Source: Cohnella zeiphila (GTDB taxonomy: Bacteria; Bacillota; Bacilli; Paenibacillales; Paenibacillaceae). From it: a stretch of 64,000 nt of DNA. Where the stretch lies: NCBI RefSeq assembly GCF_014212055.1, contig NZ_JACJVO010000009.1, forward strand, positions 496,001 to 560,000, read 5' to 3'. A program made the translations under genes and the position numbers. Numbering within the stretch: position 1 is the stretch's first letter; every line of letters starts with the position of its first letter. Below are positions 59,856 to 64,000 of the stretch, one piece after another. The notes below the pieces were generated by a model that worked only from the letters and a program-made list of their open reading frames with translations, was not told the origin of the DNA and did no database searches.

Positions 59856-60803
59856 ATGGAGGTCGTGAAAATCTCCCCGAGGGGATATTGTTACGGCGTG
59901 GTGGATGCCATGGTCTTAGCGCTTCAGACGGCGCGCAACCTGGATCTGCCACGCCCCATTTATATTCTGGGCATGATCGTTCATAATAGCCACGTGACCG
60001 ATTCGTTCGAGAACGAAGGGATCATCACGCTGGACGGCCCGAATCGGCTCGAAATTTTGGAGCGGGTCGACAAAGGCACCGTGATCTTCACCGCTCACGG
60101 CGTCTCTCCCGAAGTTCGCCGCCGCGCCAAGGAGAAAGGGCTGACGATCGTCGACGCCACTTGTCCGGATGTTACGAAGACGCACGATTTGATCCGCGAG
60201 AAGGTCGACGACGGCTACGAGGTGATCTATATCGGCAAGAAGGGGCACCCCGAACCGGAAGGGGCGATCGGCATCGCGCCGGACCGCGTGCACCTGATCG
60301 AGAAGGAAGAAGAAATTTCGGAACTCAAGCTCTCCTCCGAGCGTATAATCATAACGAACCAAACCACGATGTCGCAATGGGACATCCGGCACCTGATGGC
60401 CAAGCTGCTGGAGGCATTCCCCCAGGCGGAGATACACAACGAGATCTGCCTGGCTACCCAAGTACGACAAGAGGCGGTCGCGAACCAAGCCGGACAAGCG
60501 CAGCTCTGCATCGTCGTCGGCGATCCGAGAAGCAACAATTCGAACCGGCTCGCGCAAGTCTCCTCCGAGATCGCGGGCGTGCCCGCCTACCGGGTATCCG
60601 ACGTGACGGAGATCAAGCGGGAATGGCTGGAGGGGATCGAGCGCGTATCGGTCACTTCGGGCGCCTCGACGCCGACTCCGCTGACGAAGGAAGTCGTTCA
60701 GTACTTGGAGCAGTACGACCATCAGAATCCGGACACCTGGGAGATCCGCAGAACCGTAAACATGAACAAGCTGCTGCCTGCCGTGCGGGAGAAGTCGGTT
60801 TAG
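59856..60803 (+). CDS. ispH: 4-hydroxy-3-methylbut-2-enyl diphosphate reductase
   Basis: IspH (LytB), last step of the MEP isoprenoid route, 315 aa. The [4Fe-4S] cysteines are in [14 protein letters not shown] and [20 protein letters not shown] and the QTTMSQ motif are present. ATG 59856 follows GGGGCGGGAAAG at 59831-59842; earlier frames are in the kinase shadow. The DUF2062 gene comes next after 49 bases. Confidence 0.96.
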   Translation: MEVVKISPRGYCYGVVDAMVLALQTARNLDLPRPIYILGMIVHNSHVTDSFENEGIITLDGPNRLEILERVDKGTVIFTAHGVSPEVRRRAKEKGLTIVDATCPDVTKTHDLIREKVDDGYEVIYIGKKGHPEPEGAIGIAPDRVHLIEKEEEISELKLSSERIIITNQTTMSQWDIRHLMAKLLEAFPQAEIHNEICLATQVRQEAVANQAGQAQLCIVVGDPRSNNSNRLAQVSSEIAGVPAYRVSDVTEIKREWLEGIERVSVTSGASTPTPLTKEVVQYLEQYDHQNPDTWEIRRTVNMNKLLPAVREKSV

Positions 60804-60852
60804 ATATGTGAAGGGTCAACGGCGCCTTGGTCTTGCGAGGAAGGAGCGCCTC

Positions 60853-61353
60853 ATGAAACGGTTACGCAAAATCGGACGTTTTTTTAAATATCAATACGTC
60901 AAGCTGCTACGAGCCAAGGGCGGGGCTTCGGTCGTAGCCATGGGTTTCGCCGTCGGTTTATTCGTCGAAATGTTCAATCTTCCGACATACGGGACTTCGT
61001 TCTTGCTCGTATTTCCGTTAAATTTCTTGTTTCGGGGAAGCTTCGCGGCCGCGCTCGTCGGCTTTCTGTTCGGCAAAATGATCTACATTCCGATGTCGAT
61101 CCTGAACACGAAGATGGCGGGATGGGTGCTGCCCAAGCACTTCGTCGTTCAGATCTCGTTCCTGCCGAATTGGATCAACCACGCGCTGCTGCTGAATTTG
61201 AAGCTGATCATCGGAGGGATTATCGACGGAGCCATTCTGGGCTTGCTGTTTTATTTCCCGATCCGGTACAGCGTCAACGCCTTTAAGCGCAAACGCCGCG
61301 AGAAACGCAGATTGAATCGGGCCAAGATGGACGCGAACGCCGTGCTGGAGTAA
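60853..61353 (+). CDS. DUF2062 membrane protein
   Basis: Protein of 166 aa with four hydrophobic segments (GASVVAMGFAVGLFVEMFN, GTSFLLVFPLNFLF, AALVGFLFGKMIYIPMS, KLIIGGIIDGAILGLLFYF) and strongly basic ends (MKRLRKIGRFFKYQYVK..., KRKRREKRRLNRAK), as in DUF2062. Role unknown. ATG 60853 has AAGGAG close by; a GTG at 60808 is possible. The terminator overlaps its last codons. Confidence 0.8.
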   Translation: MKRLRKIGRFFKYQYVKLLRAKGGASVVAMGFAVGLFVEMFNLPTYGTSFLLVFPLNFLFRGSFAAALVGFLFGKMIYIPMSILNTKMAGWVLPKHFVVQISFLPNWINHALLLNLKLIIGGIIDGAILGLLFYFPIRYSVNAFKRKRREKRRLNRAKMDANAVLE

Positions 61354-61380
61354 CAACTCCCGCGCGGCGTTTTTCGTTTT
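61336..61380 (+). terminator. Terminator overlapping the end of the DUF2062 gene
   Basis: AACGCCGTGC (61336-61345) with GCGCGGCGTT (61362-61371), one G-U pair, then TTTTCGTTTT. Confidence 0.8.
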
Positions 61381-61400
61381 TCGGCCGATGCGAAAACTCG

Positions 61401-61429
61401 TTGACAGCCGGTAAGCTTGCGGATATAAT
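61401..61429 (+). promoter_or_regulatory. Consensus sigma-A promoter of aroF
   Basis: Perfect TTGACA (61401-61406) and TATAAT (61424-61429) with a 17-base spacer. Confidence 0.93.
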
Positions 61430-61452
61430 CACTTTAACGAGTCAAAGCTTAA

Positions 61453-61481
61453 AAGCGTATAAGCGTCGAAGCGTATAAGCG
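61453..61481. repeat. Direct repeat AAGCGTATAAGCG in the aroF leader
   Basis: Two exact 13-base copies at 61453-61465 and 61469-61481, 16 bases apart, right after the promoter. AGCTTAAAAGCGT and AGCGCTAAAAT flank them. Possible regulator site. Confidence 0.6.
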
Positions 61482-61510
61482 CTAAAATCTTGTTTCAGGA
61501 GCGTGGAATC

Positions 61511-62572
61511 ATGATCGTCATTACATCCCCGAACATTTCCGAAGAGCGGATCTCCGAGATCGTCCGCCAGATCGAGCTGGGCGGCGTGAGCGCGCACGTC
61601 TCGCGCGGCGTCGATCGTACCGTCATCGGCATTATCGGCAAGGCCGACCCGCATCTGGCCGAACATATCCGTTCCATGAACGGCGTCGAGAACGTCATTA
61701 AAATTTCGAAGTCCTACAAGCTTGCCAGCCGCGACTTCCATCCGGACGACACGGTCATCGAAGTGAAGGGCGTCAAGATCGGCGGCGACAATCTGGTCGT
61801 CATGGGCGGACCTTGCGCGGTGGAGACCCCCGAACAGATCGACGAGATCGCCCGGCTGGTCAAGGCCGCAGGCGGCCAAGTGCTTCGCGGCGGCGCGTTC
61901 AAGCCGCGCACGGGTCCTTACAGCTTCCAAGGCATCGGCGTCGAAGGCTTGAAATGGATGAAGGAAGCCGGCGACAAATACGGCCTCGTCACGATTACCG
62001 AGGTCATGACGCCGGAGTACGTGGACGTGTGCGCGGAATATGCGGACATCATGCAGGTCGGCACGCGGAACATGCAGAACTTCGACCTGCTGCGCAAGCT
62101 CGGCACGATCCGGAACCCGGTGCTCCTGAAGCGGGGCTTCAGCTCCACGTATGACGAGTGGCTGAATGCGGCCGAGTATATTCTCGCCGGCGGAAACCCG
62201 AACGTCATGCTCTGCGAGCGCGGCATCCGCACGTTCGAGACTTACACGCGCAATACGTTCGATCTCGCGGCGATTCCGGCCGTCAAGACTCTGTCCCACC
62301 TTCCGGTGATCGCCGACCCGAGCCATGCGACGGGCCGACGCGAGCTGGTCGAACCGATGACGAAGGCTTCCTTGGCGGCCGGCGCCGACGGCATGATCAT
62401 CGAGATGCATACCGATCCGGACAACTCCGCGACGGGCGACGGCGTTCAATCGCTGTTCCCGGACCAATTCGCGAATCTGCTCAAGGATCTGGAGAAGCTC
62501 GCTCCGCTGCTCGGCAAGAAATTCGATACGCCGAAGGAGCCCGCCGAAGCATTCGCGACATGGGTGAAATAA
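61511..62572 (+). CDS. aroF: DAHP synthase (3-deoxy-7-phosphoheptulonate synthase)
   Basis: First enzyme of the shikimate pathway, joining PEP and erythrose 4-phosphate; 353 aa, type I-beta. An N-terminal ferredoxin-like regulatory domain (~1-80, MIVITSPNISEERISEIVRQIE) precedes the barrel with GGPCAVETPEQ (metal Cys), LRGGAFKPRTGPYSFQG, VLLKRGFSST, CERGIRTFE and ADPSHATGRRELVEPM. No chorismate mutase part. ATG 61511 follows CAGGAGCG. Driven by a consensus promoter, with direct repeats in the leader. Confidence 0.95.
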   Translation: MIVITSPNISEERISEIVRQIELGGVSAHVSRGVDRTVIGIIGKADPHLAEHIRSMNGVENVIKISKSYKLASRDFHPDDTVIEVKGVKIGGDNLVVMGGPCAVETPEQIDEIARLVKAAGGQVLRGGAFKPRTGPYSFQGIGVEGLKWMKEAGDKYGLVTITEVMTPEYVDVCAEYADIMQVGTRNMQNFDLLRKLGTIRNPVLLKRGFSSTYDEWLNAAEYILAGGNPNVMLCERGIRTFETYTRNTFDLAAIPAVKTLSHLPVIADPSHATGRRELVEPMTKASLAAGADGMIIEMHTDPDNSATGDGVQSLFPDQFANLLKDLEKLAPLLGKKFDTPKEPAEAFATWVK

Positions 62573-62590
62573 TCGATCGCTTCAAACGAA

Positions 62591-62627
62591 CCGCCCCCGG
62601 GGACTTGCGACCCGGCGGGCGTTTTTT
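62591..62627 (+). terminator. Terminator after aroF
   Basis: GC-rich imperfect stem (CGCCC...GGGCG) followed by a run of seven T. Confidence 0.8.
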
Positions 62628-62668
62628 TATCGTAAACATCCGATAAGGAAGACGAGCGCGGCCAGACA

Positions 62669-62992
62669 TTATTCTTCACGCGACGGTCCTCCTTCGACAA
62701 TCAGACGCAAGACCTCAACGTAATCTTGAAACGCAGCTCGTCCGGCATCGGTGATCGCAAGCCAGGTTCTGGGCCGTTTTCCCGCGTACCCCTTGAAGAC
62801 TTGGACGTATCCTGCCGCTTCAAGGACACTAAGATGCTTGGACAGAAGAGAATCGCTGACTTCAATCTCATCGCGCAAAAATCGAAAGTCGACCCGATCC
62901 GCCGGCGCCAGCGCGGCCATAATGGATAACCGAACCGGTACATGGATCAATTCATCCAGCCTATGCCGAAAATGATTCTCCGATGGGCTCAT
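62669..62992 (-). CDS. Winged-helix regulator (HTH_34-like)
   Basis: DNA-binding protein of 107 aa: HRLDELIHVPVRLSIMAALAPADRVDFRFLRDEIEVSDSLLSKHLSVLEAAGYV and a basic wing (KGYAGKRPRTWLAIT) match the MarR/ArsR-like HTH_34 family. Start MSPSENHFRH overlaps the stop of the upstream membrane gene by four bases. Likely represses its own small operon. Confidence 0.85.
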   Translation of the reverse strand: MSPSENHFRHRLDELIHVPVRLSIMAALAPADRVDFRFLRDEIEVSDSLLSKHLSVLEAAGYVQVFKGYAGKRPRTWLAITDAGRAAFQDYVEVLRLIVEGGPSREE

Positions 62993-63414
62993 GAACGCCA
63001 CACCCGCCAAGCTCCATACCAGGCCGGCAAGGCCGGCAGAACCCCCAAAATGACGACCCAGACGGTAAGACGATCCGGCTGCGTCCAAAGGCGAAACATC
63101 ACATCCGCCGCTACCAATCCGCAAAAAATCCAGGTAATGGGGAGTTTAAGCCGTCCATAGACTTGACTAACGACTCTCTGACGCGCTGCGAAGAACAGCG
63201 TGATCAAGCCTAGAACAGGAATGGCAGCCGCGGCGGCGTTCGCCGGCCAACCGGTCGTAACGGGAGGAGCCAACACGCCGAAAGCCGCGATGGCGGCCCC
63301 CATCGCGAACCACAACCATCCGGTTCCCTGACCTCCAAGCTTGACTCTTCGTTCCAGTCTTTTGATTTCAGCAAGCGCGTTCCGGGCATTGATCGGTTCC
63401 TTATCTTGGATCAT
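62989..63414 (-). CDS. Four-helix membrane protein paired with a regulator
   Basis: Protein of 141 aa. A charged N-terminus (MIQDKEPINARNALAEIKRLERRVKLGG) precedes four hydrophobic segments (WLWFAMGAAIAAFGVLAP to VWVVILGVLPALPAWYGAW). Start is set by GGAGGGGGAAG five bases upstream. It is translationally coupled to the HTH_34-like regulator; such pairs are common in Firmicutes and of unknown role. Confidence 0.75.
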   Translation of the reverse strand: MIQDKEPINARNALAEIKRLERRVKLGGQGTGWLWFAMGAAIAAFGVLAPPVTTGWPANAAAAAIPVLGLITLFFAARQRVVSQVYGRLKLPITWIFCGLVAADVMFRLWTQPDRLTVWVVILGVLPALPAWYGAWRVWRS

Positions 63415-63539
63415 CCATCTTCCCCCTCCTTCAATTACTTGAATGATATCATTTACTTTACTGTGATTCAAGTGAAAAGCTCTCCGATTCTCGCCGCGCC
63501 TCCCGAAGCATAAAAGTGAGAAGGAGGAGGGGAACGATT

Positions 63540-64000
63540 ATGCTCAGCTTGGGGGTGCTGGACCAATCGCCGGTCGGTCCGGACGGCAGCGCGGAGGCTG
63601 CCCTGAGGCGGACGATCGAGCTGGCACGGTTGGCGGATCGGCTAGGATACTCGCGTTTTTGGGTGTCCGAGCATCATAACGCCAGAAGTCTGGCGGGCGT
63701 CTCGCCGGAAGTGCTGATCTCGGCCGTCGGGGCGCATACGTCGCGAATCCGGATTGGCTCCGGCGGCGTGCTGCTTCCGCATTACAGTCCTTATAAAGTA
63801 GCGGAAAATTTTCGCGTGCTGGAGGGATTATATCCTGGCCGTGTCGATCTGGGAATCGGGAGAGCGCCGGGCGGCCTTCATCTCGTGTCGCAGGCGCTGC
63901 GCAACGGCGCGCCTTTATCGGGCGACGAGCGTTTGCCGGAGCTGCTGAAGGAGCTGGCGGCATATCTGGAGATCGGCAGGCCGCTCGGTCCGGACCATCC
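63540..64000 (+). CDS. Luciferase-like flavin monooxygenase, 3' truncated by window edge
   Basis: LLM-class flavin-dependent oxidoreductase; 153 codons are visible. It begins MLSLGVLDQSPVGPDGSAEAALRR (first 20 or so residues), with WVSEHHN, SGGVLLPHYSPYKVAENF and GRVDLGIGRAPGG, all standard for the family. GGAGGAGGGG lies just before ATG. The C-terminal half is outside the window, so substrate class cannot be judged. Confidence 0.9.
   Translation, partial: MLSLGVLDQSPVGPDGSAEAALRRTIELARLADRLGYSRFWVSEHHNARSLAGVSPEVLISAVGAHTSRIRIGSGGVLLPHYSPYKVAENFRVLEGLYPGRVDLGIGRAPGGLHLVSQALRNGAPLSGDERLPELLKELAAYLEIGRPLGPDH

Overview
The window reads as an ordinary chromosomal stretch of a GC-rich, endospore-forming Firmicute of the Paenibacillaceae type (Paenibacillus or Cohnella-like; genus is an inference). 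Evidence: strong AGGAGG-type ribosome sites, sigma-A promoters, T-box and SAM-I (S-box) leaders, spore genes (Spo0E-like, CotF-like coat proteins, YtxC), LiaFSR, a bacterial NO synthase, a GlnR/TnrA-type operator, and a futalosine-pathway mqnC. No rRNA, tRNA, transposase, prophage or CRISPR array was seen.

Layout. 1-3.8 kb: copper locus (CopC-CopD fusion cut by the window edge, NarL-type two-component pair, YcnI-like protein). 3.8-8 kb: palindromic repeat cluster, then T-box-controlled pheS-pheT. 8.1-10.4 kb: a ZapA cell-division domain fused to about 690 residues of coiled coil, the most unusual protein here. 10.5-16 kb: CuA lipoprotein, holin-family membrane protein, and a mutS2-DUF350-tiny membrane peptide-zinc ribbon-cysK series. 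16-18.3 kb: DUF559-type nuclease-like protein, a 51-bp tandem repeat array and two coat-like proteins. 18.3-26.6 kb: alaR-alaT, a Spo0E-like phosphatase, and a tightly overlapped run (CobU-like, PduO-type cobalamin adenosyltransferase, RluA pseudouridine synthase, Spx/ArsC-like) followed by an M50 protease, an aminotransferase and a 5'-3' exonuclease. 26.7-28.6 kb: minus-strand ArsR plus two AHSA1 proteins, then a broken cysK tail. 28.6-36.8 kb: gamma-glutamyltransferase, a candidate structured RNA, a 2-hydroxyacid dehydrogenase, nos, an HRDC protein, a MATE exporter and corA with a structured leader. 37-40.7 kb: SAM riboswitch and metA-metI-metC. 40.8-44.8 kb: EAL protein, mqnC, three 67-bp hairpin repeats and a GGDEF protein. 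45-49.7 kb: ytxC, T-box-thrS, a 3D-domain protein whose start lies inside a long hairpin, and an ECF-like sigma factor. 50.7-55.6 kb: amt with a GlnR/TnrA box, liaF-liaS-liaR and a YugN-like gene. 55.8-64 kb: HtrA with an OmpR-type two-component pair, ispH, DUF2062, aroF, a regulator/membrane pair, and a luciferase-like oxidoreductase cut by the window end.

The genes form several functional blocks: translation under tRNA control (pheST, thrS), sulfur and methionine supply (cysK, metA-metI-metC under SAM control), envelope and secretion stress (LiaFSR, HtrA with its two-component pair), copper handling, cyclic-di-GMP turnover, and sporulation.

The less expected signals are the giant ZapA fusion, a sensor kinase whose sensor domain alone is AT-rich, three unrelated families of tandem intergenic repeats, an inverted-repeat-closed RNA candidate at 30308-30449, a hairpin that buries the ribosome site and start codon at 48319, and an unassigned structured leader before corA. 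All are read by eye; none has been tested by alignment, covariance or experiment.
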